Position numbers and translations under genes: made by a program
From: Microbulbifer variabilis
GTDB lineage: Bacteria > Pseudomonadota > Gammaproteobacteria > Pseudomonadales > Cellvibrionaceae
Direction of reading: 5' to 3'
Assembly: GCF_020524905.1 (NCBI RefSeq)
Contig: NZ_JAIVKI010000010.1
Span: 62,001-126,000, forward strand
DNA: 64,000 nucleotides
In this document: piece after piece, positions 9,074-20,464 of the stretch
Numbering within the stretch: position 1 is the stretch's first letter
Layout: every line of letters begins with the position of its first letter
Notes under the pieces: model-generated
Seen by the model: the letters and a program-made list of their open reading frames with translations, nothing else
The model's database searches: none
What the model was told of the DNA's origin: nothing

Positions 9074-9193
9074 ATGCCCAGAAGAATGCTGGAACCTGAA
9101 GATCAGGCCACCCTGCTGCGCCTCTTTCGCTGGATGATGCTCATGACGTTGATCATTACCCTGATACTGCTGGGCATCGGCATCTTTGCCTAA
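9074..9193 (+). CDS. 39-residue single-helix membrane peptide
   Basis: A short ORF (MPRRMLEPEDQATLLRLF, then a WMMLMTLIITLILLGIGIFA helix) preceded by a consensus AGGAGG at 9063-9068, five bases before the ATG. The peptide has a charged, amphipathic N-terminal stretch and one ~20-residue transmembrane segment ending at the C-terminus, as in tail-anchored small membrane proteins. A 13-bp perfect palindrome (CGACGCGGCGTCG, 9014-9026) lies 48 bases upstream and could be an operator. It runs toward fumC, which ends 21 bases downstream on the other strand. No known family is recognised. The ribosome-binding site and composition argue for a real gene. Confidence 0.65.
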   Translation: MPRRMLEPEDQATLLRLFRWMMLMTLIITLILLGIGIFA

Positions 9194-9214
9194 TTTTCCT
9201 GACCTAAAGAGGGG

Positions 9215-10603
9215 CTATTCGCCCACTATCCCTCCCTTGGCCAAGTGTGCTGGGTCCAACAGTTCCTCCAAGGCGTTACGGTCCAGATCGGTCATTTCCA
9301 GCGCCACGTCCATCACTGGACGACCACTTTTATAGGCCGCCTTGGCAATTTCTGCGGCTTTCAGATAGCCGATGACCGGGTTAAGGGCGGTCACCAGGAT
9401 GGGGTTACGCCCCAGGGTTTCCTCAATATGGGGGCGGTTTACAGTGAAACTCGCGATCGCCCGATCCGCCAGCAGCTGTGCGGCATTGGCCAGTAAGTGA
9501 ATACTCTCCAGCAATGTGCTGGCGACTAGCGGCAACATGACATTTAGCTGGAAATTGCCACTCTGCCCAGCCACAGTGATTGTTGCATCATTGCCCATCA
9601 CCCTAGCTGCCACCATTGCGGCCGACTCGGCAATTACCGGATTCACCTTGCCTGGCATTATGCTGCTACCCGGCTGCAGAGCCTTGAGCTCGATTTCCTT
9701 GAGACCAGCCAGTGGGCCACTATTCATCCAGCGCAGGTCATTAGCGATCTTCATTGTCGCCACAGCCAAGACCTTGAGCTGCCCGGACAGCTCCACGGAA
9801 GTATCCTGACTGGAAATCGCCTCAAAAAAATTATCCGCAGGGCGGAATTGCTGGGAGGTGTGCGCACTCAACTTTTGCGCAAAAAGCTCGGCAAAGTCAG
9901 CGTGGGCATTGAGACCAGTACCCACCGCCGTTCCGCCTTGGGCCAACTGAGCCAAACGAGGCATACAACCGCGAATACGCTCGCGACAGGCTTCCACCTG
10001 TGCAGCCCAACCACTGAGTTCCTGGCCCATAGTGATGGGAACCGCATCCATCAAGTGGGTTCGACCCGTCTTGACGACGCTTTCCAGCTCCGCGCTCTTA
10101 TTGCATATTCCTGTATGAAGATGGCGCAGTGCCGGCAACAGTTTATCGCGCACTGCAAGTAGAGCGGATACATGTATCGCCGTGGGAATCACGTCATTAC
10201 TGCTCTGGCTCATATTGACATGGTCGTTGGGACTGATGGACAGGCCATTACCCTCTGTAGCAAGGTGCGCCAACACCTCGTTCACATTCATATTTGAACT
10301 GGTGCCAGAACCGGTTTGGTAAATGTCCACAGGAAAATGCTGCGCATACATCTCTTCGCCAAGGCGGTCGCAGGCTGCGATAATCGCGGTTGCCCGCGCT
10401 TTATCGAGTAAACCCAGGTCCCTGTTGGCCTCAGCGGCAGACTTTTTAATTAGCACTATGGCACGGAGAAACTCAGTGGGTAGTGGCTTGCCACTGACTG
10501 GGAAATTCTCTACAGCCCGCTGAGTCTGAGCACCATAAAGCGCCTCCTGGGGCACCTGAATTTCGCCGAGGCTGTCCTTTTCAATACGGTATTTGTCGCC
10601 CAT
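9215..10603 (-). CDS. fumC: class II fumarate hydratase
   Basis: 462 residues, the usual length. It hydrates fumarate to L-malate in the TCA cycle without an iron-sulfur cluster, as a cytosolic homotetramer. The fumarase/aspartase signature GSSIMPGKVNPV is intact, as are TGSGTSSNMNVNE near residue 100 and the GRTHLMDAVPI stretch with the catalytic His region. The N-terminus (YRIEKDSLGEIQVP, YGAQTQRA) is that of FumC rather than AspA or ArgH. It is a single gene with no obvious operon partner. Iron-independent FumC is often raised under iron shortage or oxidative stress, but no regulatory site could be defined here. Confidence 0.96.
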   Translation of the reverse strand: MGDKYRIEKDSLGEIQVPQEALYGAQTQRAVENFPVSGKPLPTEFLRAIVLIKKSAAEANRDLGLLDKARATAIIAACDRLGEEMYAQHFPVDIYQTGSGTSSNMNVNEVLAHLATEGNGLSISPNDHVNMSQSSNDVIPTAIHVSALLAVRDKLLPALRHLHTGICNKSAELESVVKTGRTHLMDAVPITMGQELSGWAAQVEACRERIRGCMPRLAQLAQGGTAVGTGLNAHADFAELFAQKLSAHTSQQFRPADNFFEAISSQDTSVELSGQLKVLAVATMKIANDLRWMNSGPLAGLKEIELKALQPGSSIMPGKVNPVIAESAAMVAARVMGNDATITVAGQSGNFQLNVMLPLVASTLLESIHLLANAAQLLADRAIASFTVNRPHIEETLGRNPILVTALNPVIGYLKAAEIAKAAYKSGRPVMDVALEMTDLDRNALEELLDPAHLAKGGIVGE

Positions 10604-10661
10604 TTATATCTCTCAGGGTGCACTCCTGTGCACCATTCAGAAGTGTGGAATTTGCCAGTAT

Positions 10662-11108
10662 TTATTCGACTACTACAGTAATTTTCTTCGACACTATCGG
10701 ATTTTCGTGCGGCACATGCATATAGTTGCCCAGCACCAGTTGTAGCGTATGTTTGCCGGGCGGCAAGGTCACCTGAGTTTCCGTCTGCCCTCCACCGAAG
10801 TGAACAATATTTTTAGTCGCAGGCAGTGGCTTACTCAGATCTGGCATATCATCCACATCGATCAGCAGGTGGTGATGGCCGGTGTTATCGCGCTGCACGC
10901 CCGCCGGGGCGACGCCCATACCAGACAGACCAAACTTTACAGTGAAAGTCTGGGGCACCTTCTCACCATCTTTTGGGGAAATAATATAAAGCTTGGCTTG
11001 TTGCGGAGTCTTTTCCGCTGCTTCGGTCTTGGCTTCATGCTCCGCTGCGTGCAGCAGTGGCGACAACATCAGAGCGCTGGCGAAAAGTAGAGAATTCGCT
11101 TTGATCAT
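10662..11108 (-). CDS. periplasmic DUF4399 protein
   Basis: 148 residues from the ATG at 11108, chosen because AGGAAGG lies just upstream and the protein then begins with a clean signal peptide (MIKANSLLFASALMLSPLLHA, cut after the Ala). The mature protein shows the DUF4399 pattern: ISPKDGEKVPQTFTVKFGLS, NTGHHHLLID, a run with FGGGQTETQ, and LPPGKHTLQLVLGN. The domain is a small beta-sandwich of unknown role; the His cluster GHHHLL could bind a metal. A GGCGCC hairpin (11128-11142) lies in the leader. Upstream ATG codons would add residues with no sense as a signal. Confidence 0.8.
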   Translation of the reverse strand: MIKANSLLFASALMLSPLLHAAEHEAKTEAAEKTPQQAKLYIISPKDGEKVPQTFTVKFGLSGMGVAPAGVQRDNTGHHHLLIDVDDMPDLSKPLPATKNIVHFGGGQTETQVTLPPGKHTLQLVLGNYMHVPHENPIVSKKITVVVE

Positions 11109-11426
11109 AATTTTTCCTTCCTGATAAGGCGCCTGCGGCGCCAACTCTTATCATCTGGCTGAACAGCCGACCAACCCCAGATTCTGCGATGAGGTGGCAA
11201 ACAGCACTTTACCAGACCAAAGTCCCACTGAAAGGGGGTTTCAGGGAATATAGTTGTCGAACTGGTACAAAGCCCCGAAATCTGTGACTGGTGCCTCGAG
11301 AAAAGGCTGGCGCAGAGGAGAAGACGATGAGGAGAAAACTATAAAGAAGCCTTAAAGAGTGCGGGAAGAACTGTGGGAGGGGATCAACAGTATGCAGGGG
11401 GCTGGGACCCGCAAGAGCGAGCCCCT
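11109..11426. other. intergenic region upstream of the DUF4399 gene
   Basis: About 320 bases without a supported gene. It holds the leader hairpin at 11128-11142 and presumably the DUF4399 promoter. An 84-codon minus-strand frame through here lacks a ribosome-binding site and family resemblance. Confidence 0.5.
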
Positions 11427-11870
11427 CTAGACACTCACCCGCCCCTCCTGAGTCCATTCGCAACGCACCTGCATATCACCGCTGCCGGGCTCGTGGTAGA
11501 GACCTGCGGCCTCCCAGCTAAAGGAATGCACCCCAGAGAGTTCGGTCTCCAAATGTACCGTGGCGGAAACCCAGTACATGCTCCTCAGCAATTCCTCAAA
11601 CTTCTGAATCCACATATCCCATTCATACTCCACCGCTCGATAGGAGGCACCAAAATGGATGACATCCGTTTGGTATTGGGACTGCTTCATTTTAATGGTG
11701 GGGATAGAGAACATGTCGCGACAGAGAAAAGGCCACTCGTCTGCACTGGGTAGCGCCAACACTGCATTGCGATTGATTCGACGGCGTTCGCTGCCCCCGG
11801 CAAGGCTATTACTGTCCTTGATACAACCGTAGACTATGGATTCCTGATCGCCCTGAAGCATTAATTCCAT
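11427..11870 (-). CDS. hypothetical protein, cytoplasmic, ~145 residues
   Basis: The frame encodes 147 residues from the first ATG; a second ATG at 11861 is better spaced from the TAAGGA motif. The protein has no signal or membrane segment. It is rich in aromatic and acidic residues (AVEYEWDMWIQKFEELLRSMYWVS) and ends in a probable beta region (TVHLETELSGVHSFSWEAAG, YHEPGSGDMQVRCEWTQ), which suggests a small alpha/beta domain. It stands alone between the DUF4399 gene and ligA. No family or function is recognised; codon choice matches the neighbours. Confidence 0.6.
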   Translation of the reverse strand: MELMLQGDQESIVYGCIKDSNSLAGGSERRRINRNAVLALPSADEWPFLCRDMFSIPTIKMKQSQYQTDVIHFGASYRAVEYEWDMWIQKFEELLRSMYWVSATVHLETELSGVHSFSWEAAGLYHEPGSGDMQVRCEWTQEGRVSV

Positions 11871-12072
11871 TCCTTACCACAGCGCCGCCGGACATCAGGT
11901 ACCCAGGGCAAAAAGATCTAAGAGACGCACTTTAACGGCGAAGCGACCAGAAAGCCATAACTCCACAGACGTTCATTAGCGTTGCCCTAAGTTTCGCCGA
12001 TTTATTTACTCATTGTTTGTGCGCTTTAACGGCAAGTGCGAGCACTGCTTCACAGTGCCCGCGGAATTAGGG

Positions 12073-14231
<2,159 letters not shown>

Positions 14232-14295
14232 ACAAAGTAAGAATTTTAAAAACTATACGTATAAAAGTTATGCGATCGAATAGTGTTGCAGACTA

Positions 14296-15330
14296 TCAGC
14301 CTTGCGCCTTATTCAGGGCGCGGCGGCGCTGGTATTCCACTACGCGCTGGCGATAGTGCTCAGCGGTCTGGGCAGTGAAAACACTGCGATTTTCATCTTT
14401 CAGCTCACCACCGAGTAGCTCGGCAATTTTGTAGGCCGTCGAAAGCATCTGATTGAAAGCCTTAATCGCCTCGCCTTCAACCGGCAGCGCCAGGAACATA
14501 CTGACTCCCGGAGTGGCAAACTCCTCCATTTGCGCCAGGTCAAACACGCCCGGTACCACAATATTGGCCAGGCTAAAAATTACTGCGCCATCGGCACCGC
14601 CACCCTCGTGGTAATGGAAGATATTCATCTCACCAAAACGCATGCCCGAGGCCACCATTACCCGCAGAAGATCGTTACCCTCAAAGTAATCCCCTTCAGG
14701 GGCCATAACATTAATAACCAACACTTCATCGCGGGCCGAGCTTTTTTCTGCAGAGGAATCTTTGCTGGACGACACATGCGTATCGGTTTCACGGAACTGG
14801 GAATCTACCCGCGGGGGTTTGGATTCTGCTCGCTCGTCGGAGATCGCACTGAAGCTCTCGGACTCATCCAGCGCTGGTTCAAAGCGCGGTTCCTCACCTA
14901 CGGAGTCCATCAAGGTAGGCACCTGCTCCTCCAGATCCAACACACCCTGCTCATGGGTGTTGCGCTGAGGCGTGCTGCCAGCCAGGGGTTTGCGCGAGGA
15001 AATAAAGCTCTCTTGAACCTGGCGGTTCACATGCAGAGCATCTTCCATGGCGCGTCTCTGCACGACGCGCACCTGGCCAGGCAACTCACTGGTTGCGGGT
15101 CGCGGCCTTGCCTCTTCCTGGGATTCATCGGAAAACTCACCCACTTCGGGTGGGCGAGCCTGCTCCTGTACAAGCGGGTCCACATGGCCCCCTACTTCAG
15201 ATTGCATTGCTTTGGACAGATTCCGCGACACCTTAACCGCGGCTTTCTGCCGCAAAATTGCGCGGCGTACACCGTCCAGTACCACTACAAGCAGCACTAT
15301 AACGAGGATCGTAACCAGCCAGTTATCCAT
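14296..15330 (-). CDS. zipA: cell division protein ZipA
   Basis: 344 residues. ZipA anchors the FtsZ ring to the inner membrane. An N-terminal membrane helix (WLVTILVIVLLVVVLDGVRR) is followed by a charged, low-complexity linker (~residues 30-200, rich in Ser, Glu and Pro). The C-terminal FtsZ-binding domain follows, with VINVMAPEGDYFEGNDLLRV, GMRFGEMNIFHYHE, FSLANIVVPGVFDL and TPGVSMFLALP. The linker is poorly conserved, as expected for this family. It lies 23 bases downstream of smc and upstream of ligA, so the three are probably one operon. Confidence 0.95.
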   Translation of the reverse strand: MDNWLVTILVIVLLVVVLDGVRRAILRQKAAVKVSRNLSKAMQSEVGGHVDPLVQEQARPPEVGEFSDESQEEARPRPATSELPGQVRVVQRRAMEDALHVNRQVQESFISSRKPLAGSTPQRNTHEQGVLDLEEQVPTLMDSVGEEPRFEPALDESESFSAISDERAESKPPRVDSQFRETDTHVSSSKDSSAEKSSARDEVLVINVMAPEGDYFEGNDLLRVMVASGMRFGEMNIFHYHEGGGADGAVIFSLANIVVPGVFDLAQMEEFATPGVSMFLALPVEGEAIKAFNQMLSTAYKIAELLGGELKDENRSVFTAQTAEHYRQRVVEYQRRRALNKAQG

Positions 15331-15353
15331 TTAAGCGCTCCTCCTTTTACGCC

Positions 15354-18300
15354 TTATGCAGAAGCCAGCTCAGCAGCTTCTTCCACATTTACCGACACCA
15401 GGCGAGATACACCCGGCTCATGCATGGTCACACCCAACAGCTGATCCGCCATCTCCATCGCAATCTTATTGTGGGTAATATAGATGAACTGAACGTGTTC
15501 TGACATTTCTTTAACCATTCGTGCGTAGCGACCTACGTTAGCGTCATCGAGAGGAGCATCCACTTCGTCCAACATACAGAAAGGTGCTGGATTCAAGCGG
15601 AAAATAGAAAATACCAGGGCGATTGCCGTCAGTGCTTTCTCCCCGCCGGAGAGCAGGTGAATTGTACTGTTGCGCTTGCCCGGTGGGCGCGCCATGATCG
15701 TAATCCCAGTATCGAGCAAGTCTTCTCCGGTCAGCTCCAGATAAGCATTACCGCCCCCGAAAACTTTCGGGAAGAGTTCCTGCAGACCCGCGTTGACCTG
15801 ATCAAAGGTCTCCTTGAAACGGCTTCTCGTCTCTTTGTCGATTTTCTTAATTGCATTTTCCAGAGTCTCCAGCGCCTCCATCAGGTCACCATACTGGCGA
15901 TCCAGGTAATGTTTGCGCTCAGACTCCTGTTTATATTCATCAATAGCGGCAAGGTTGATCGGGCCCAGGCGTGAGATACGTGCGGCCACCAACTCCAGAT
16001 CTTCCTGCACCTGGGGAATCGTCAAATCCCCGGGCAGCTGCTCGAGCAGCTGATCCAAATCCTGTTCGTCTTCGCGCAGCTGTTCTACCAGGCCATTGCG
16101 CTGCACTTCGAGGGTTTGCGCAGAGAGGCGTTCCTGCTCCAGCTGCGCGCGCACGCCCTGCAAAGCCGCCTCAATTTTGTGCCGCTCCTGTTCCTGCTCG
16201 CGCAGGCCAGTCTCCACTTCTTCGAGTTTTTTGCGTGCTTCTGCCAGCTCAGTTTCCACCTCGATACGCTCACCCAGTTTTTCTTCCAGCTCTATCTGGA
16301 AATCCTGGGAGGGATCCTGGGTTTCAGCCATCTGTTCCTGCAACTGGGTACGGCGGCTGCGCAAGCGCTCCAACTGCTCGCTCATCACCTGTAGAGTACG
16401 TTCCAGAGAAACCATCTGAGTGCGTACCGACTGCTCGCGCATCGCCAGCTCGTGGGCACGATCCTTATCCTCGCGAGCGCGCTGCCTGGCAGCATCCAAA
16501 GATTCCCGCAGGGCTTCGCGCCGCTCCATCAGCATTTCGCGACGATCGGTGTCATCGCTCATAGCTTCTACGGCCTCCTGCAGCATCAGGCGCGCCTCGG
16601 AAAGTGACTCGCCTTCAATCTCCTGCTGCTCGCGGACCTCGGCGATTTCCTGCTCGACACGATTGCGGCGCTCACTCATCTGCTCGGCACGGGCGCGGCG
16701 GGCGGAGAGTTGGCTGCGCAGTTCGGCCTCGCGCCGCCCAAGCTGTTCGGAATCGTTGCGCGCCTGCTCGATCGCCCGCTCAACGCCCGTAACCTGCTCG
16801 CGCAGGGACTCGCGTTGCTCACTGCACTGTTCAATCTGCTCTTCACACAGGGATATCTCTGCAGACAGTGTCTCCAGGTCCTGCTTGCGGGCAAGTACCC
16901 CGGTCTCAGCATCACTGGCACGGCTCACCCGCAACCAGTTCGGTCCGAGCCAGAGTCCATCGCGAGTCACAATAGATTCATGGGGCTGCAGGCCAGTGCG
17001 CTGTGCCAGCGCCTCATTGAGATTGTCCGCGGTATAGATTCCGGCGAGCAGACCGGTGAGAGACGACGGTCCCTGTACAACACTTGCCAATGTGGGCAAC
17101 TGCCCAACAGCCGCTGTTGCCACCTCAGTGCCATCGATAAAGACAGCCTGACCACTTTGCAGCTGCTCCAGACACTCGGTGAGACTTTCCAATTGCTCAA
17201 CACAGACCGCCTGTAACTGCTGCCCGAGTACGGTTTCCACCGCAGTTTCCCAACCCGCTTGCGCCTGGATTTGGTCGGCGAGGCGGGGCCGATCACTCAG
17301 GGATTGCTGCTGCAGCCAATTTTCCACCGCCTTGCCCTGCCCTAAGGCAGCCTGTTGCAGTGCCTCGAGGGAAGCCTGGCGGCCCCGACTGGTTTGCAAC
17401 TGCAGGCGCAACTGGTCCAGTTCCGTCGCCAGCTCCCGCTCGCGATTGCGCAGTTCCTGCAGGGATTCTGTGCGCTCGGCAGTTTCCTCGCGACGCTCCT
17501 GCACCTGCATCTCCAGCTCGGCGAGCTGTTCATTCAACTGCAGGGTTTCCTCGTCATCCTCGGAAACCTGCAGGCCTGCCTGCTCTGCAATAAGCTTGTT
17601 AATCCTCTCCAGCAGTCTCTGCCCGGAAGTCTCCAGATGCTGGATGCGGGACTGCTGCACCTCGGCTTTCTGGCGAGAGCCGGAAGCGCCCTGATTGAAC
17701 TGGTCCCACTCGTTTTGCCAATTGCGCATCTGCTCTTCAGCTTCGAGTAACCCCGTTGCGGAATCCTCCTCAGCGGCAAGCACCATTTCCAGATCTGGAA
17801 CGATCACTTCCAGCTCTTCCTCGAACTGAGCAGCCTTCTCGCGATCCACTTCCAGGTTGGTCTCCGCTTCGCGGAATTCCTGTTCGGTCTGGGCTAGGTC
17901 GGATTGCAGGCGAGTAGAGCGCTCGCGGGTATGGGCGATACTCTGCTCCAGGCGGGCAATGTCCGCACCCACGGCATAGAAGCGCCCCTGCACCTCATTA
18001 AAGCCATCGGATAACTCGTGATAGCCAACGCGCTTTTGTTCGATGCCGGTATCACAATTCACCTGCCGGGTTACCAATTCCTCTACGGTGAGCTCCAGTT
18101 CGCCAATCTGTTGCTGTTTGGCCACGGCCTGATCATTGAGCTCGCGGTATTTCAGGGCTTGCAAATTTGCCTTATAGCTGCGCTCTTCCTCTTTAAATCG
18201 ACTGTATTTTTCTGCTGCGGCGGATTGTCGCTCCAAACGCGACAACTGCCGATCCAGTTCATCACGAATATCGGTGAGGCGCTCCAGGTTTTCCGAAGTA

Positions 18301-18857
18301 CGGCGCATTCGGTTTTCTGTATCACGACGGCGCTCCTTGTATTTGGAAATGCCAGCGGCCTCTTCGATATAAACCCTGAGCTCCTCAGGCTTGGCCTCGA
18401 TCAACTTGGAAATCATGCCCTGTTCGATAATCGCATAGCTGCGCGGACCGAGACCGGTACCCAGGAACAAATCCGTTACGTCGCGGCGGCGGCACTTCTC
18501 CCCGTTCAGGTAGTAGTTATTCTGTCCATCGCGGGTAACTTTGCGCTTTACAGAGACTTCGGAGAAAGCGGCGTAGGCTCCGGTCAATTTGCCGGCGGAA
18601 TTATCGAAAACCAGTTCGATAGAGGCTTGACCGACAGGCTTGCGGCCACTGGAGCCATTGAAAATAACGTCTGTCATAGAATCGCCGCGCAGGTTTTTTG
18701 CGGACGATTCCCCCATTACCCAACGTACGGCATCGATCGTATTCGACTTGCCACAGCCGTTGGGGCCAACCACCGAGTTGAGGTTTGTTGGGAAATAAAC
18801 AGTGGTGGGGTCAACAAAGGATTTGAAACCCGCAAGCTTGATGCACTTCAGACGCAT
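15354..18857 (-). CDS. smc: chromosome partition ATPase SMC
   Basis: 1167 residues, the normal size for the SMC of the SMC-ScpAB condensin. The N-terminal head has the Walker A motif GPNGCGKSNTIDAVRWVMGE (31-50). Two long coiled coils, rich in Glu, Gln, Arg and Leu, flank a hinge around residues 500-640. The C-terminal head carries the ABC signature LLSGGEKALTAIALVFS and the Walker B FCMLDEVDAPLDD. It organises and separates the chromosome. It is the first gene of the smc-zipA-ligA group; the promoter should be in 18858-19210. No scpAB genes are in this window. Several long plus-strand frames opposite it are by-products of its codon usage. Confidence 0.97.
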   Translation of the reverse strand: MRLKCIKLAGFKSFVDPTTVYFPTNLNSVVGPNGCGKSNTIDAVRWVMGESSAKNLRGDSMTDVIFNGSSGRKPVGQASIELVFDNSAGKLTGAYAAFSEVSVKRKVTRDGQNNYYLNGEKCRRRDVTDLFLGTGLGPRSYAIIEQGMISKLIEAKPEELRVYIEEAAGISKYKERRRDTENRMRRTSENLERLTDIRDELDRQLSRLERQSAAAEKYSRFKEEERSYKANLQALKYRELNDQAVAKQQQIGELELTVEELVTRQVNCDTGIEQKRVGYHELSDGFNEVQGRFYAVGADIARLEQSIAHTRERSTRLQSDLAQTEQEFREAETNLEVDREKAAQFEEELEVIVPDLEMVLAAEEDSATGLLEAEEQMRNWQNEWDQFNQGASGSRQKAEVQQSRIQHLETSGQRLLERINKLIAEQAGLQVSEDDEETLQLNEQLAELEMQVQERREETAERTESLQELRNRERELATELDQLRLQLQTSRGRQASLEALQQAALGQGKAVENWLQQQSLSDRPRLADQIQAQAGWETAVETVLGQQLQAVCVEQLESLTECLEQLQSGQAVFIDGTEVATAAVGQLPTLASVVQGPSSLTGLLAGIYTADNLNEALAQRTGLQPHESIVTRDGLWLGPNWLRVSRASDAETGVLARKQDLETLSAEISLCEEQIEQCSEQRESLREQVTGVERAIEQARNDSEQLGRREAELRSQLSARRARAEQMSERRNRVEQEIAEVREQQEIEGESLSEARLMLQEAVEAMSDDTDRREMLMERREALRESLDAARQRAREDKDRAHELAMREQSVRTQMVSLERTLQVMSEQLERLRSRRTQLQEQMAETQDPSQDFQIELEEKLGERIEVETELAEARKKLEEVETGLREQEQERHKIEAALQGVRAQLEQERLSAQTLEVQRNGLVEQLREDEQDLDQLLEQLPGDLTIPQVQEDLELVAARISRLGPINLAAIDEYKQESERKHYLDRQYGDLMEALETLENAIKKIDKETRSRFKETFDQVNAGLQELFPKVFGGGNAYLELTGEDLLDTGITIMARPPGKRNSTIHLLSGGEKALTAIALVFSIFRLNPAPFCMLDEVDAPLDDANVGRYARMVKEMSEHVQFIYITHNKIAMEMADQLLGVTMHEPGVSRLVSVNVEEAAELASA

Positions 18858-19210
18858 GTATTCTTAAACTCGGTATTTTTTATCTTTGCCGGCCCGATCA
18901 CCAAACACTCAATTGTACATGGCGCCACCGGGGCTTTCAGCGCAGCTTTTCACAGTATCTTTTCACGCGGATTATCGGCCGGAATGGCCAGTGGTCAAGT
19001 CAAGATCGCGCAACGACTTTAACTGGTACCCAACGCCAACATTTTAAACAGTACAAAACCAGCAGTGGCGACAAGACAAAATCTTATTGTCTACCGGCGC
19101 GGCTGTGACCGCTCGGGCCTTAAATAGTTCTCAGGTCGCGACACCCAAGCAGGCCGCGCCTTAAAAGAGCACCGCGGCCTACCTACGCAATGTTCAAATA
19201 CCGAATAAAC
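18858..19210. other. intergenic region, smc promoter side
   Basis: About 350 bases between the ends of ccmI (right) and the start of smc (left), both on the minus strand. It should hold the smc promoter. No supported gene or clear terminator was found. Confidence 0.5.
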
Positions 19211-20464
19211 CTAAAGCTCTCGGTCGATCACTATAGACTGCGACTCACCCCAGCTGGATTTAGGCAGAGTCTTGATAGAGCCCTGCCAGTCGCCCGCTGC
19301 AGGGCGGGCATCTCCACGTAAAGCCAAGCGCGCGATCAGTTGCACCGTATCCACAGTGGAGATAGAGCGCCCCGGCATCATTGCCTGAGATTCGTCCAAC
19401 ACCACCTCGGCCGGCAACTGGCCTGCGGTAAGGCGCACAATCGCCAGAGGCATCGGACTATCAGTACTGCGGGCGTATATGAACACTGGGGTCGATGGGT
19501 CCGCTTTGACTTTATCGCTCAAACTCACCTGCACACGAATTTCTGCTGCGGCCTTGCTCTCCTCTGCGGCATTTTCCTCTACAGCGGCCTGAACAATCTC
19601 AACTGCACCATCTTTATCATCTTCAGCCAGGGCCTTTTCAGCACGGGCCACGCCCGCCGCCAGCGCCTCTGCCGCAGCAGACCCAGGGGCCAATTGTGCT
19701 AGCGCACCTTGCCAGTGATCCCGCGCCTTGCGGTAATCTTTATCCTCATAAGCGGCGATTCCTGCCAGCCCCAGCGCCGTGCCGTTACTTGGCTGGGTCG
19801 CCAGTACTTGGCCGACGAGAGTGCGAATTTCATCAGTGATCTTAGAGCCGCCGGCAAAAAATAGCGCTTGGGCCAATTCAGCCTTTACCAAAGCTGCTTC
19901 GGGTTCCCGCGATAGCACATAGCGGTAAGCACTCACCGCACCGTCGATATCACCACTGACCAGAAGCCTCTGCGCCAAGACGAAGCGACTGCTTAAGTCC
20001 TCTGGGTGAGTCTCTGCCCGCTGTTTCAACTGATTGGTAATACGCTCTTCAGTCGAGGAGTCCGCTTGCCCCTGCTGGCTGGCCAACATCTCACGGTACA
20101 GGGCTACTTCTTGCGGGCGCTCAGATAGGATATAGGTCCCCACAGCAAAAACAGGCACCAGAACCGCCAAACAAATCAGCAATCCGGAGCCACGCCGTGA
20201 GGGGGTCACTGCATTCGTACCTTCTTTGGCGCTCAACAGCTCGCGGGCCATCTCCGCCTCAAGCTGAGTAAATTGCTGCTCATCCATAGCGCCACTTTCC
20301 ACCGCAGTACGAAGCTCCCGTGTGCGCTCTCGATACAACTGCGCCAAAGCCTCACGCTTATCGCCACCTGAGCGTCGGACTCCCGCCCCACGAAGCCCAG
20401 GCAAAAGGAAGACAAAAGCTAATAGCAATAGCAGAATCGCCAAACCAAACCAAACATCAGTCAT
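19211..20464 (-). CDS. ccmI: cytochrome c biogenesis protein CcmI
   Basis: 417 residues. CcmI presents apocytochrome c to the CcmFH heme-ligation complex. Two membrane helices are visible: an N-terminal one (VWFGLAILLLLLAFVFLLPG) and one near residues 94-112 (GLLICLAVLVPVFAVGTYIL), separated by a cytoplasmic loop with leucine-zipper-like character. The periplasmic part holds TPR repeats (LAQRLLVSGDIDGAVSAYRY, AELAQALFFAGG, AGIAAYEDKDYRKARDHWQG) and a C-terminal beta domain. It overlaps ccmH by four bases (ATGA type). The remaining ccm genes are at 40.6-46.1 kb instead of alongside. Confidence 0.93.
   Translation of the reverse strand: MTDVWFGLAILLLLLAFVFLLPGLRGAGVRRSGGDKREALAQLYRERTRELRTAVESGAMDEQQFTQLEAEMARELLSAKEGTNAVTPSRRGSGLLICLAVLVPVFAVGTYILSERPQEVALYREMLASQQGQADSSTEERITNQLKQRAETHPEDLSSRFVLAQRLLVSGDIDGAVSAYRYVLSREPEAALVKAELAQALFFAGGSKITDEIRTLVGQVLATQPSNGTALGLAGIAAYEDKDYRKARDHWQGALAQLAPGSAAAEALAAGVARAEKALAEDDKDGAVEIVQAAVEENAAEESKAAAEIRVQVSLSDKVKADPSTPVFIYARSTDSPMPLAIVRLTAGQLPAEVVLDESQAMMPGRSISTVDTVQLIARLALRGDARPAAGDWQGSIKTLPKSSWGESQSIVIDREL

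Noticed and set aside
14530..15444. 304-codon plus-strand frame opposite zipA
   Set aside because: Antisense to zipA with no motif; a by-product of its composition.
16420..17037. 205-codon Arg/Ser-rich plus-strand frame in smc
   Set aside because: Low-complexity shadow of the smc coiled coil.
18018..19022. 334-codon plus-strand frame opposite smc
   Set aside because: It lies antisense to a well-supported gene, has no ribosome-binding site or domain, and is explained by smc codon usage.
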